A DNA stretch of 64,000 nucleotides from an uncultured Chryseobacterium sp. (GTDB lineage: Bacteria > Bacteroidota > Bacteroidia > Flavobacteriales > Weeksellaceae). Position numbers and translations under genes: made by a program. Numbering within the stretch: position 1 is the first letter of the stretch; every line of letters starts with the position of its first letter. Location: positions 1 to 64,000 of the forward strand of contig CAJYGB010000035.1 of the NCBI GenBank assembly GCA_913774355.1. Reading direction: 5' to 3'. A model generated the notes under the pieces. It was not told the DNA's origin and did not search any database. It saw only the letters and a list, made by a program, of their open reading frames with translations. Positions 17,486-27,294 of the stretch are shown piece after piece.

Positions 17486-18496
17486 TTATTTTACGTTCGG
17501 CTTTTCTTTCAGATCTTCTTTGAAAAAACTGCCGAAAACAGGCTGCATATTCGGGAAATCAGGGTCTTCCCAATATTTTGAGGTGTAGTGGCTGCTGTTG
17601 ATGTCAAACTGCATCTTCTCCATTTTCTCATTACCGAAGTCTATATCAATAGGATAAAAATTGTTGTAAATGGCAATGTCGTTATATTGAGGTTCGCTTT
17701 TATGTTTTAATTTCAGAAATTCGATACGGCTGTATTCCAGAAGATCTCTGAGTTCTTTTCGTGAATTTGGGACAAAGGCAAGATTCAGAACATTTTTAGC
17801 ATCAGAAATACGGTATCCGAATAATCCAATTTCTTCATCATTGGTTACTTGGGATAGCTCGATCTGATCTTTCTTTTCGCTTTTCATTTCTTTGAAAACA
17901 ACATCTTTCATGCTTCTGTACTTATCAACATTTTCGATGTTTTTTAGTCTCGGAATTTTTAAAAACATTCCGTAATCCCAGGAAGAAAGTTTTTTACGGT
18001 CCATTTCTGCATTCTCCAGCCTGAAGATCCGGTACTGTTCAATGCTGGTGCTTTTCAGTTTTTTTGTTTTGTTGTCAAAAATATAAGTTATGATTCCGTC
18101 TGCATAGGAATTTAATTTATTGTTGAGGGTAACGTAAGCATTGAAGTTTCCTTTCACAAAAATATATTTTGCCGGCTTTTCCTTTTTGATCACAACAGCT
18201 TCTATGTCTTTAATGCGGTCATTAATTTTAATTATGTCCTGATTAAAATCCGAATAGGATAATGTGGCTACGGAAACATTGTCGTAGACCAGCTGGAATT
18301 TTTCCTGTTCTGGTTTTATCAGTTGCTTATCGATTTTACCTTCAATATCCGAATAGGCAACGATGCTTCCGTCTTTCCCGAAAACCGAAACTTTGGCCAG
18401 CGGTTTATTGGTTTTTTCAGAAATGAAAGTAATGCTTTGCGCGTGGGCGATATTCAATAATAAAGCAAAAAAGAATAAAAAGAATTTTTTGATCAT
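17486..18496 (-). CDS. Secreted protein with carboxypeptidase-regulatory-like N-terminus
   Basis: 336 residues, signal peptide at about 1-20 (ending IAHAQ). Residues 21-80 look like the beta-sandwich CarboxypepD_reg-like domain: TNKPLAKVSVFGKDGSIVAYSDIEGK, common on surface proteins of Bacteroidota. The remainder (for example AVVIKKEKPAKYIFVKGNFN and YSRIEFLKLKHK) has no recognised family. No beta-barrel or TonB features are visible, so it is probably periplasmic or surface-exposed. A truncated paralogue lies downstream at 17077-17241. Confidence 0.7.
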   Translation of the reverse strand: MIKKFFLFFFALLLNIAHAQSITFISEKTNKPLAKVSVFGKDGSIVAYSDIEGKIDKQLIKPEQEKFQLVYDNVSVATLSYSDFNQDIIKINDRIKDIEAVVIKKEKPAKYIFVKGNFNAYVTLNNKLNSYADGIITYIFDNKTKKLKSTSIEQYRIFRLENAEMDRKKLSSWDYGMFLKIPRLKNIENVDKYRSMKDVVFKEMKSEKKDQIELSQVTNDEEIGLFGYRISDAKNVLNLAFVPNSRKELRDLLEYSRIEFLKLKHKSEPQYNDIAIYNNFYPIDIDFGNEKMEKMQFDINSSHYTSKYWEDPDFPNMQPVFGSFFKEDLKEKPNVK

Positions 18497-18605
18497 GGTG
18501 GTTTTGGTTTTAATTAATATTTACCTTAAAATAATTTACTTATTCTTAAGACAACCAAAACAGGAAAAAGGTTGCACGATGCTTTAAATTTTTTTCATTC
18601 AATAC

Positions 18606-18638
18606 AAAAAAAAGACTGATCATAACGATCAGTCTTTT
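18606..18638 (-). terminator. Terminator of the alternative complex III operon
   Basis: A 12-bp perfect stem (18610-18621 with 18627-18638, core GACTGATC) is followed on the minus strand by eight T. It lies 24 bp past the actF stop and shows that the operon ends there. Confidence 0.9.
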
Positions 18639-18661
18639 GGTTTATCTTTAATCAGTATTCC

Positions 18662-19993
18662 TTAGAAAGGATACTCATAAATTTCAGATTCGTGAAGATA
18701 AGGGTTTCCTGTAGGGATAAGTTTAAGCTTAGACAATGCAGAAAGCACGGTAAACATAAACAGTCCAACTACAAAAAGGATTGCTCCTAAGATCAGAATG
18801 AATACTTCAGGTGTTTTCCAGTATGGTCCTACGGTTCCGGGCATCACCATGTTGAAATAATCCAGGATGTGACCGCAGATTACGACAATGGCCATGATAG
18901 TAACTACTTTGTAGTTCCTCTTGATGCTGCTGCTTACCAATACCAATAGAGGTAATAAGAAGTTTACGATCAGCATCGGTAAGAAAGTAGGGGAGTAGTG
19001 CTGGAATCTTCCGAAGAAATAGTTTACCTCTTCAGGAATGTTCGCATACCAGTACAGCATAAACTGTGCAAACCAGGTATACGTCCAAAGCATACTTGTA
19101 GCAAATAAGAATACACCCAGATCGTGTAAGTGGTTATCATTGAATTGCGGAAGGAATCCGTTTTTCTTTAAATAAACACTTAAAAGAATGATTACTGCGA
19201 TACCGCTTGAAAGGCAGCTTACCATAGAATACCAGATATACATGGTAGAATACCAGTGAGGATCGATAGACATCAACCAGTCCCAAGCCCAGGCTGCAGA
19301 AGCAAATCCGAAGAATGCAATATATCCTACTGCCCATCTGTAAAGCATCTGATATTCTGTTCTTGATTTTGTTTCGTCAACCTTTTTAGACTGAGCTTTC
19401 AGCTTCCATGCGAAGAAAGATGCTCCCAATACATAGATGAAAGTTCTTACGGCATAGAAAGGAATATTTAAGAAGATTCTCTTTTCAAACAGGATCACAT
19501 CGAAATGAGGTGACTCAGGATTGGTAAGTTCGGGATCCATCCAGTGGAAAAGGTGTCCCTGGTGGGTAATATTCAAAAGCATCAGAATGATCAGGATTGC
19601 ACCCCCGTAAGGAATGTAAGATGCAATTGCTTCCATTACACGGGTAATGATAATCGGCCATCCTGCGTGGGCCGCATGCTGAATAGAGTAGAAAAACAAT
19701 ACGCAGCAGCTTACGCCGAAGAAAAATACAGCTACAAAATGTATGGCCGCTAAAGGCTGGTTGTGTACCTGAAGTTCAGCATGCTCAAGGTGAGCCGCAT
19801 GATCTTGGGGACCTACCATTTCACTTGAGTGCGTAGGCGCATCATGACCGGAAGCATGAACCGCTTCCATCATGTGTTCTATTTTCTCCGTAGAAATTCC
19901 TTTGTTTAAAAAGAAACCGATACCAAACAGAACTAAACCTACAACAAGAAGGATTATAGAAGTTGATTTTAATTTTGGTGAAAAACTATACAT
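18662..19993 (-). CDS. actF: Alternative complex III subunit ActF
   Basis: Membrane subunit of the quinol:cytochrome c oxidoreductase that replaces the bc1 complex in many Bacteroidota. The 443-residue protein is NrfD/PsrC-like, related to ActC, with about ten hydrophobic helices (for example SIILLVVGLVLFGIGFFL near the start). It has a His-rich loop at 45-75 (VHASGHDAPTHSSEM). Last gene of the operon, 8 bp after actE and followed by a strong terminator. Confidence 0.9.
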   Translation of the reverse strand: MYSFSPKLKSTSIILLVVGLVLFGIGFFLNKGISTEKIEHMMEAVHASGHDAPTHSSEMVGPQDHAAHLEHAELQVHNQPLAAIHFVAVFFFGVSCCVLFFYSIQHAAHAGWPIIITRVMEAIASYIPYGGAILIILMLLNITHQGHLFHWMDPELTNPESPHFDVILFEKRIFLNIPFYAVRTFIYVLGASFFAWKLKAQSKKVDETKSRTEYQMLYRWAVGYIAFFGFASAAWAWDWLMSIDPHWYSTMYIWYSMVSCLSSGIAVIILLSVYLKKNGFLPQFNDNHLHDLGVFLFATSMLWTYTWFAQFMLYWYANIPEEVNYFFGRFQHYSPTFLPMLIVNFLLPLLVLVSSSIKRNYKVVTIMAIVVICGHILDYFNMVMPGTVGPYWKTPEVFILILGAILFVVGLFMFTVLSALSKLKLIPTGNPYLHESEIYEYPF

Positions 19994-20001
19994 TTCTTTT
20001 C

Positions 20002-20727
20002 TTATTTTTTAGTTTCGGTAGTCATTTCTGGTTTCGCAGTAGCGGTTGCTGGTGCTGCTGTTGCAGATGCCATTGACGCCGTAGCGGTTGCAGCAGCAGG
20101 TGCGGCAGCGCCTTTCTTAAAGGCATTTATCACATACATGGCTACTCTCCATCGGTCTCCTGCATTCAGTTGTCCTGCATAAGATCCCATCGCGTTTCTA
20201 CCGTTTGTTATTACATAATGAACGGATCCTACAGTGATTTCTCTGTCAGCATAGTTAGGCACACCAGAGAAGGCGCCGGACTGTACGATCGGTCCTTGTC
20301 CGTCTCCTCCCACACCATGACAGGCAGCACAAGTATGCTCAAACAATATTTTCCCTCTTTCAAGATCCTTTGCCGCATTGGCCGGGTTTAAAGGAGAAGT
20401 GGTCATTGTTTTGGATGCATCGTAACCTGCGTTATACTGATCCGGATTTTTAGGAAGCAACGCCTCTTCAAAAATACCGTCTTTGTTCTGTGCCACGGAT
20501 CCTTCTACAGGGGTAAGCCCTGTTGCTCCGTTATTTTTTACGAAAGCGGGGATTTCGTTTTCATGATCAGAGTAAGCATCCTGAGCTTTCATCAATGGAT
20601 CGTAAGCTACCGGAAAATACATATCCGGGAAATATACCAGCGGTGTATTGTCTTTCGGTCCGCAAGAGTTAAGTAAAACTGTTGTTAAACCTAAAACTGC
20701 TGTAATTTTTAATACATTCTTTTTCAT
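20002..20727 (-). CDS. actE: Alternative complex III subunit ActE (monohaem cytochrome c lipoprotein)
   Basis: The start is taken at the ATG at 20727 (MKKNVLKITAVL); an ATG at 20736 overlapping the actD stop is also possible. About 241 residues. The lipobox LLNSCGPKD indicates a lipid anchor, and one haem site CAACHGVGGDGQGP is present with a distal Met likely in NAMGSYAGQL. The C-terminus is an Ala/Thr-rich tail. In the complex ActE passes electrons toward the terminal oxidase or a soluble cytochrome c. Confidence 0.9.
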   Translation of the reverse strand: MKKNVLKITAVLGLTTVLLNSCGPKDNTPLVYFPDMYFPVAYDPLMKAQDAYSDHENEIPAFVKNNGATGLTPVEGSVAQNKDGIFEEALLPKNPDQYNAGYDASKTMTTSPLNPANAAKDLERGKILFEHTCAACHGVGGDGQGPIVQSGAFSGVPNYADREITVGSVHYVITNGRNAMGSYAGQLNAGDRWRVAMYVINAFKKGAAAPAAATATASMASATAAPATATAKPEMTTETKK

Positions 20728-20728
20728 T

Positions 20729-21250
20729 TTAAGCATCTTTAACAGTTATTTCTTCAACTCCAGTTTCAATAAGCAACTGTTTTACAGATTCCACATCTTC
20801 AGTTACGAATTCCATCATGAATTTATCGTCGGTTGTTCTCGGATCCGGATTTTGTGCCGGTGCTCCGGGATACATTTTATTTCTTACCAGGAACGTCAAT
20901 GACATCATGTGGGCGGCACAGAATACCATAAGCTCGAACATAGGTACTACGAATGCCGGCATGTTATGAGCCCAGTCGAAAGCAGGTTTACCACCGATAT
21001 TCTGAGGCCAGTCGTGATTCATCACATACCAGGTTAATGTAGCTCCGATCGTTACTCCATAAAGAGCGTAAAGAAAGGCGGCATCAGAAATTCTTGTTTT
21101 CTTTAAACCTAAAGCTTTGTCTAGCCCGTGAACCGGAAACGGAGTGTAAACTTCGTTGATTGCGATTCCTTTATCATTGAATGCCTTAACGCCGTTCATC
21201 AAATCGTCGTCGTCGGCATAAAGTCCGTATACAATTTTAGTGGTGCTCAT
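20729..21250 (-). CDS. actD: Alternative complex III subunit ActD (DUF3341)
   Basis: The start is chosen at the ATG at 21250 (MSTTKIVYGLY), giving 173 residues and a 14-bp overlap with actC; a longer start at 21277 would add nine residues. An N-terminal soluble domain with AFNDKGIAINEVYTPFPVHG, typical of DUF3341, precedes two membrane helices (AFLYALYGVTIGATLTWYV and the FVVPMFELMVFCAAHM region). Structural membrane subunit without cofactors. Confidence 0.9.
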   Translation of the reverse strand: MSTTKIVYGLYADDDDLMNGVKAFNDKGIAINEVYTPFPVHGLDKALGLKKTRISDAAFLYALYGVTIGATLTWYVMNHDWPQNIGGKPAFDWAHNMPAFVVPMFELMVFCAAHMMSLTFLVRNKMYPGAPAQNPDPRTTDDKFMMEFVTEDVESVKQLLIETGVEEITVKDA

Positions 21251-22634
21251 CTCCTTCTTTTGCTTTATAAGTTTCACCTGAGATTTTCAAAATCGATTTT
21301 AATTCGGCCTGTGCGATTACAGGGAATGTTCTTGCGTACAATAAGAATAATACGGAGAAGAACCCGATTGTTCCTAAATATACCCCCACATCAATGATGG
21401 TCGGCTTAAACATCGTCCAAGATCCAGGTAAGTAGTCTCTTGAAAGGTTGATTACGATAATGTCGAAACGTTCGAACCACATCCCGATATTGATGATCAG
21501 TGCGACAATGAATGTCCAGATAATGTTCGTTCTCAGTTTTTTGAACCAGAAAGAAGCCGGAACTACAAGGTTACAGATGATCAGTGACCAGAATGCCCAC
21601 CAGTAAGGACCTACGGCAGCACCCGGAGAAAGATAGGTAAAGTCTTCAAATCTTGATCCCGAATACCATCCGATGAAATATTCCGTAGCATAAGCTACCG
21701 TTACCATACCACCGGTTAAGATGATTACGATATTCATAATTTCGATGTGGTACATGGTAATATAGTCTTCCAGGTGACATACTTTTCTTGCTACCAACAA
21801 AAGTGTCTGTACCATTGCGAATCCTGAGAAAATCGCACCGGCAACGAAGTAAGGAGGATAGATCGTAGAGTGCCATCCTTTAATTACCGACGTGGCGAAG
21901 TCAAAGGATACCGTGGTGTGTACCGAGAATACAAGTGGTGTCGCCAATCCTGCAAGAACCAAAGAAAGCTCTTCGAATCTTTGCCAGTGTTTTGCTTTAC
22001 CTCCCCAACCGAAGGCAAGGAATGTATAAATCTTTTTAGTCCAAGGTGTTTTTGCTCTGTCTCTGATCATTGCAAAGTCAGGAATCAATCCCATGAACCA
22101 GAATACCGTAGATACGGAGAAATACGTAGAGATTGCAAATACGTCCCAAAGTAGAGGAGAATTGAAGTTCCCCCAAAGAGAACCGAACTGGTTCGGTAAA
22201 GGGAATACCCAATATCCTACCCAAACTCTACCCATGTGGATTACCGGGAAGATGGCCGCCTGTACTACCGCGAAGATCGTCATCGCTTCCGCAGATCTGT
22301 TCACAGACATTCTCCAACGCTGTCTAAATAATAATAATACCGCTGAGATTAGTGTTCCGGCGTGACCGATACCTACCCACCATACAAAGTTAGTGATATC
22401 CCAACCCCAGTTAATAGTTCTGTTAAGTCCCCATGCTCCAATACCTGTTCCGATCGTGTAGGCGATACACCCGAATCCATAGATGAATAGAACCAGGGCT
22501 GCATATAGTGAAACCCACCATAGTTTGCCTGCTCTTTCTTCGATAGGTCGTGCGATATCTTCCGTAATATCGTGATAAGTTTTGTGACCAATAATTAGAG
22601 GTTCCCTTATCGGAGCTTCGTAATGTCCTGACAT
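21237..22634 (-). CDS. actC: Alternative complex III subunit ActC (NrfD-like quinol-binding)
   Basis: 465 residues with about ten membrane helices, in the NrfD/PsrC family. It forms the main quinol oxidation site next to ActB. Visible landmarks are the amphipathic N-terminus EAPIREPLIIGHKTYHDI, then helices such as TNFVWWVGIGHAGTLISAVL and HTTVSFDFATSVIKGWHST. The gene overlaps actD and lies 25 bp after actB. Confidence 0.93.
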   Translation of the reverse strand: MSGHYEAPIREPLIIGHKTYHDITEDIARPIEERAGKLWWVSLYAALVLFIYGFGCIAYTIGTGIGAWGLNRTINWGWDITNFVWWVGIGHAGTLISAVLLLFRQRWRMSVNRSAEAMTIFAVVQAAIFPVIHMGRVWVGYWVFPLPNQFGSLWGNFNSPLLWDVFAISTYFSVSTVFWFMGLIPDFAMIRDRAKTPWTKKIYTFLAFGWGGKAKHWQRFEELSLVLAGLATPLVFSVHTTVSFDFATSVIKGWHSTIYPPYFVAGAIFSGFAMVQTLLLVARKVCHLEDYITMYHIEIMNIVIILTGGMVTVAYATEYFIGWYSGSRFEDFTYLSPGAAVGPYWWAFWSLIICNLVVPASFWFKKLRTNIIWTFIVALIINIGMWFERFDIIVINLSRDYLPGSWTMFKPTIIDVGVYLGTIGFFSVLFLLYARTFPVIAQAELKSILKISGETYKAKEGDEHH

Positions 22635-22659
22635 TTTTTACCTATTTATTATTTAAACT

Positions 22660-25600
22660 TTATTTTTCTACTCTGTTTCTTACTTTCGTATGATAGAACA
22701 CATTTGGTTTGGTTCCGATCTCTTCAAGTAAATAATATCTTCTGTTATCAGCGTATAATTTTCTGATTTCAGATTCTTTGTCATTCATATCTCCGAACTG
22801 GATAGATCCTGTAGTACAAGCTTTTGAACATGCTGTCTGGAACTCTCCGTCTTTTACGATTCTACCTTCTTTTTTAGCTTCAAGAATAGTAGTCTGAGTC
22901 ATCTGGATACATAGTGAACATTTCTCCATTACCCCTCTCGTTCTTACCACAACATCCGGGTTCAGTACCATTCTTCCAAGATCGTTATTCATGTTGAAAT
23001 CGAACTTGTCATTCAGGTTATACGTAAACCAGTTGAAACGTCTTACTTTATAAGGACAGTTGTTGGCACAATATCTCGTACCGATACATCTGTTATAAGC
23101 CATATGGTTCTGACCTTGCTTACCGTGTGAAGTTGCCGCTACCGGACATACAGTTTCACATGGTGCGTGGTTACAGTGCTGGCACATTACCGGCTGGAAG
23201 ATTACATCCGGATTGTCAGCAGGGTGATTTAATGCACCGCCTTCTTTGTTGAATGCTGTTCCGTACAACTCAGGAACGGCCATTCCTTCTTTCAATCCTT
23301 CGTATACTTCTACTTTCTGTCTTGCGGAATAGTAACGGTCGATTCTTAACCAGTACATATCTCTGGACATTCTGATCTCGTCTTTTCCTACTACGGGAAC
23401 GTTGTTCTCTGCCTGGCAGGCGATGATACAAGATCCGCAACCGGTACACGAGTTCAGGTCGATTGACATGTTGAAGTGAGGACCGTCGGTATCATCAAAA
23501 GCATCCCAAAGATCGATTTTTCTCGCTGGAAGTGCACCGCTTATGGTGTGGTACTCCAAAGGCTTGTTCCATCCTTTATGTTCATCATCGAATGCTACGT
23601 TTAAGAAATCAGCCAAAGGAACTTCTTTAGCAATTTCGTAACGTCCCATTAATGTATTTTGAAGCTGAATCCCTGCAAATTCGTGATCTTCTCCGGTCTT
23701 TTCGATTTTAACGTTGGAAACCGCCAGGTTGGAACCATCGAATAGAGGATAAGCATTTACCCCTGTATCTGCGGTAGCTCCTGAGTTTTTCTTACCGTAA
23801 CCCAATGCAAGACCTACCGATCCTTCTGCCTGTCCCGGCTGAACAAATACAGGAACATCTTTGATGGTTACTCCGTTTACCGTAAGGTTAACGATAGAAC
23901 CGTCAAGCTGCATTCTTGCATTAAGATCGTTGTCGATTCCTAATCTTTCGGCATCTTTCGGAGACATCGTCAGGTAGTTATCCCAGGACATTCTCGTAAT
24001 AGGGTCCGGTAATTCCTGCAGCCAAGGGTTGTTGGCCTGTGTACCATCTCCCATTGCCGTTTTCGTGTACAATACCAATTCCAGGTCGGAAGATTTGAAC
24101 CCGCTTACTTCGGCAACAGCCTGGGCTCCGTTTCCTCCTGCATAAGACAACATGGTGTTGTTATTTGAGGAATTGAAACCGTTATATAAGGCTTTATTGA
24201 AAGAAGTTGCTCCTAAAATAGAAAAAGCACTTGCTTTTAAATAGTCGTAATAGTTGTTGGCAGCATTGTTTTTACCATTTTTCCAAACCAATAGAGATTC
24301 TTCGATCTGTCTTGATTTGTAGATTTTCTGGATGGTAGGCTGCATCAAGGAATATACACCGCTCTGAGGTTCGATATCTCCCCATGATTCCAGCCAGTTG
24401 GCTACAGGAATTACCGCTTTCGCAGCTTTGTACATTTCATTTTTCTTATCGGCAACGGCGATTACATAAGGAACTTTAGCCAAAGATTTTTTGAAATCTT
24501 CTCCTTTGTAATAAGAATAAATCGGGTCTACATTGTTTGCGATCAATACGCCAACCTGACCTGCATTTACCCATCCCAGGAATTCCTGGAATCTTGCCTT
24601 ATCAAAATCTTTTAGGAAGTTCGCCTTTCCTGTAAACGCTACTGATCCTAATTTCTGGTTGATTAAGTGGGCTAAAACCTGAGCTCCCTTTGAACCGTCG
24701 GCAAAAACAACTGCTTTGCTTCCTTTCGTCTGAAGTTCTTTTGCGATTTCATTAGCCGTTTTATCGGAAGAACCTCCGCCAACGATTGCGTTGTATACTT
24801 CAACCAAGGTTTTGTTCACCTGGCTAGGCTTCAGTCTGATTCTTTCGTCGGAGTTAGCACCTGTTAAAGACATATTGGATTCCACCTGGATGTGTCTCAA
24901 CATGCTTTGTCCCGGTTTTCTGGCTGCAGCGTAAGAAGATTCTAAACCTCCTCCGTTATAATCTCCTAAGAAATCTGCCTGGAAAGAAACAACCAGTTCA
25001 GTTCCTTTAAGATCGTAAACAGGCAATGCTCTTGTTCCGAAAACTTCCTGGGCTGCATCTAGTCCTGCAGCATAAGGATATGCATCGTAGGTTACTAATT
25101 CGGCAGTAGGATATTTTGCTTTAAATTCAGCGAATAGTTTTTTGAAAGTAGGGGAAGCGAAAGAATGCGATAACAATACGATTCTTTTTCCTGCAGCTTT
25201 AGCTTCTTCCAATCCTTTGATGACATAGCTGTCTACTTTGTCGAAAGTTTCGTCTTTCCCTTCAAATTTAGGCTGCTTTACTTTATCGTTATCGTAAAGT
25301 GAAAGTACGCTGGCCTGAGCTCTTGCGTTGGTCTTCCCTAAATCGCCCGCTGCCGGGTTCGGTTCTATTTTGATCGGTCTTCCTTCTCTTGTCTTTACCA
25401 GAACGCTTGCAAAATCGAACCCGTCGAAATAAGTGGAAGCATAATAGTTTGGAATCCCCGGGATGATGTCATGCGGCTTTACCACATAAGGAATCGTTTT
25501 GATTACCGGAGCTTCACAGGCAGCCAGGGTTACGGCTGCTGTAGAAAACCCTAATAGTTTTAAGAAATCTCTTCTTGAAGTACCGGAACCCTTAGTTTCC

Positions 25601-25722
25601 GCGTCTTCAAGGAAATCTTCTACAGGAATTTCTTCCTGGAACTCTTTTTGAGCCAGCTTATTGTTTAAAGCCGGATTTTTAAGTTCATGAATACTTCTAA
25701 ATTGTATTTTGTTTGAAGCCAT
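22660..25722 (-). CDS. actB: Alternative complex III subunit ActB (Tat-exported Fe-S protein)
   Basis: 1020 residues, fusing a molybdopterin-oxidoreductase-like domain (family members lack the cofactor) to a NrfC-like four-cluster ferredoxin domain. A Tat-type signal lies near residues 48-69 (SRRDFLKLLGFSTAAVTLAAC). Cluster ligands in the C-terminal quarter include CTGCGSCIIAC, CQHCNHAPCETVC, CIGTRYCANNC and CSLCIQ with a later CSKAC. These clusters carry electrons from quinol toward the haems of ActA. Full length; 23 bp downstream of actA. Confidence 0.95.
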   Translation of the reverse strand: MASNKIQFRSIHELKNPALNNKLAQKEFQEEIPVEDFLEDAETKGSGTSRRDFLKLLGFSTAAVTLAACEAPVIKTIPYVVKPHDIIPGIPNYYASTYFDGFDFASVLVKTREGRPIKIEPNPAAGDLGKTNARAQASVLSLYDNDKVKQPKFEGKDETFDKVDSYVIKGLEEAKAAGKRIVLLSHSFASPTFKKLFAEFKAKYPTAELVTYDAYPYAAGLDAAQEVFGTRALPVYDLKGTELVVSFQADFLGDYNGGGLESSYAAARKPGQSMLRHIQVESNMSLTGANSDERIRLKPSQVNKTLVEVYNAIVGGGSSDKTANEIAKELQTKGSKAVVFADGSKGAQVLAHLINQKLGSVAFTGKANFLKDFDKARFQEFLGWVNAGQVGVLIANNVDPIYSYYKGEDFKKSLAKVPYVIAVADKKNEMYKAAKAVIPVANWLESWGDIEPQSGVYSLMQPTIQKIYKSRQIEESLLVWKNGKNNAANNYYDYLKASAFSILGATSFNKALYNGFNSSNNNTMLSYAGGNGAQAVAEVSGFKSSDLELVLYTKTAMGDGTQANNPWLQELPDPITRMSWDNYLTMSPKDAERLGIDNDLNARMQLDGSIVNLTVNGVTIKDVPVFVQPGQAEGSVGLALGYGKKNSGATADTGVNAYPLFDGSNLAVSNVKIEKTGEDHEFAGIQLQNTLMGRYEIAKEVPLADFLNVAFDDEHKGWNKPLEYHTISGALPARKIDLWDAFDDTDGPHFNMSIDLNSCTGCGSCIIACQAENNVPVVGKDEIRMSRDMYWLRIDRYYSARQKVEVYEGLKEGMAVPELYGTAFNKEGGALNHPADNPDVIFQPVMCQHCNHAPCETVCPVAATSHGKQGQNHMAYNRCIGTRYCANNCPYKVRRFNWFTYNLNDKFDFNMNNDLGRMVLNPDVVVRTRGVMEKCSLCIQMTQTTILEAKKEGRIVKDGEFQTACSKACTTGSIQFGDMNDKESEIRKLYADNRRYYLLEEIGTKPNVFYHTKVRNRVEK

Positions 25723-25745
25723 TTGATACTTCTAATTTTTAGTTA

Positions 25746-27110
25746 TTAATAATGACATTTACCACACTCAATACCTCCAATTGCATCTACCGTAATCTTA
25801 CCACCGTCTTTAGGGTACTGTTTTTTCAGCTTGTCGTGTAGATTTTTGAAGTATTCTTTATTATAACCGTTGTTCATGTCAACTTCTGTTGTTCTGTGGC
25901 ATTCGATACACCATCCCATTGTAAAGTCGTTTGCCATCTGCACCACGTTCATGGTATCGATTTTTCCGTGACATGCTTTACATACAACATCGATTTTGTT
26001 GTCAGGATTCTTTTTGTTGAAAGAGTTGATGATCGCCTGTTCTCCTGCTACTACGTGCTGAGCGTGGTTGAAGTATACGAAGTCCGGCATGTTGTGGATT
26101 CTTGTCCATTCAACCGGCTGTGTTTTTCCGGTGTACTGCTGTTTTGCAGGATCCCAGCCTGTAGCCGCATAGATCTTCTGGATTTCCCCGTCGTAGAATG
26201 CTTTGTCTTTTCCTGGCTCCATATAGTGCTCCGCGTTGTATTCGGAAATTGTTCGGTGACAGTTCATACAAACGTTCATTGAAGGAATTTCAGATACTTT
26301 TCCGTATTTGGCACTGGAGTGACAAAGCTGGCAGTCGATTTTCTGTTCACCAGCATGGATTTTGTGGGAGAAATAGATCGGCTGCTCCGGCTTGTAACCT
26401 TTGTAAACCCCGATCCACATCAGCCAGTTCCATACACCGTATGCTGCTAAGATCGCCAGGATGGCGATTAAACCTTTACCGATATAGTGGTATTTCTCGT
26501 AGATTTCGCTGAAAGATTTTACCCTCGTTTCATTAAGTCCTGCAAGATCCTCAGACTGGCCTAATTTTACCAATTGTCTCAGTTTTACTAAGATCCAAAC
26601 CAAAAGACCTGCAATTGCTAAAAGGGAAATGATTACTACGTTCGTAGTGGTAGAACTTTGCGGTGCTGCATTTGCCGTTCCGGCTGTTGCGTCTTTTGCA
26701 GCGTCCGTTTTTGCCGGCTCCGGTGCCGGAGGATTAGTGGTGTACGCTAAGATGTCGTCAATATCCTTATCGGTAAGATTCGGAAAGACCTGCATCTCCG
26801 TTTTGTTGAACTTCTCAAAAATTTCATTGGCGTACTTGTCTCCGGAAGCTCTAAGCTCCTTGTTGTTTTTGATCCACTTGTGAAGCCAGTCCTTGTCTAC
26901 GCCACCTTCTGTCTTTACCCGTTCTACAACGCCCTTCAGGGGTGGTCCTACAACTTGTTTGTCTAGTGCGTGACATGCAGTACAATTCGCTTTGAAAAGC
27001 TTTTCACCATTCTTAGGATCGCCGTCCTGCCCGTAAATTGAAGCACTGGTTGATAACAATAAGCCTATTGCGATCAACGTTTTTCTATAATGCTTTCTCC
27101 AACTAATCAT
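25746..27110 (-). CDS. actA: Alternative complex III subunit ActA with extra N-terminal cytochrome c domain
   Basis: 454 residues with six CxxCH haem sites at 43-47, 260-264, 281-285, 377-381, 401-405 and 449-453; the last ends one residue before the C-terminus. The classical ActA is a pentahaem protein. Here a monohaem cytochrome c domain (about 28-125) follows a signal peptide, then come an Ala/Pro linker and two membrane helices (about 157-176 and 213-234), then the five-haem part. First gene of the operon, divergent from the SPOR gene. Confidence 0.93.
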   Translation of the reverse strand: MISWRKHYRKTLIAIGLLLSTSASIYGQDGDPKNGEKLFKANCTACHALDKQVVGPPLKGVVERVKTEGGVDKDWLHKWIKNNKELRASGDKYANEIFEKFNKTEMQVFPNLTDKDIDDILAYTTNPPAPEPAKTDAAKDATAGTANAAPQSSTTTNVVIISLLAIAGLLVWILVKLRQLVKLGQSEDLAGLNETRVKSFSEIYEKYHYIGKGLIAILAILAAYGVWNWLMWIGVYKGYKPEQPIYFSHKIHAGEQKIDCQLCHSSAKYGKVSEIPSMNVCMNCHRTISEYNAEHYMEPGKDKAFYDGEIQKIYAATGWDPAKQQYTGKTQPVEWTRIHNMPDFVYFNHAQHVVAGEQAIINSFNKKNPDNKIDVVCKACHGKIDTMNVVQMANDFTMGWCIECHRTTEVDMNNGYNKEYFKNLHDKLKKQYPKDGGKITVDAIGGIECGKCHY

Positions 27111-27248
27111 TTAAATTATCTTATGTTAGTAAATATTGAACATTCAATCAATCCCGCAAAAATAATATTTTTAACAGGAATTTAACGGTATATAGAAAGG
27201 GGAAAATGTCATTTCCATTTAATTTGTAACTATTCTAAATAACTGAAT

Positions 27249-27279
27249 TTGGTATAATTTTTTAATTTGTCTACATTTG
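27249..27279 (+). promoter_or_regulatory. Promoter of the SPOR protein gene
   Basis: TTG at 27249-27251 and TACATTTG at 27272-27279 are separated by 20 bp, matching the Bacteroidota consensus. The start codon follows 15 bp later, giving a very short leader. Confidence 0.7.
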
Positions 27280-27294
27280 CGCAAACAACTTTAA

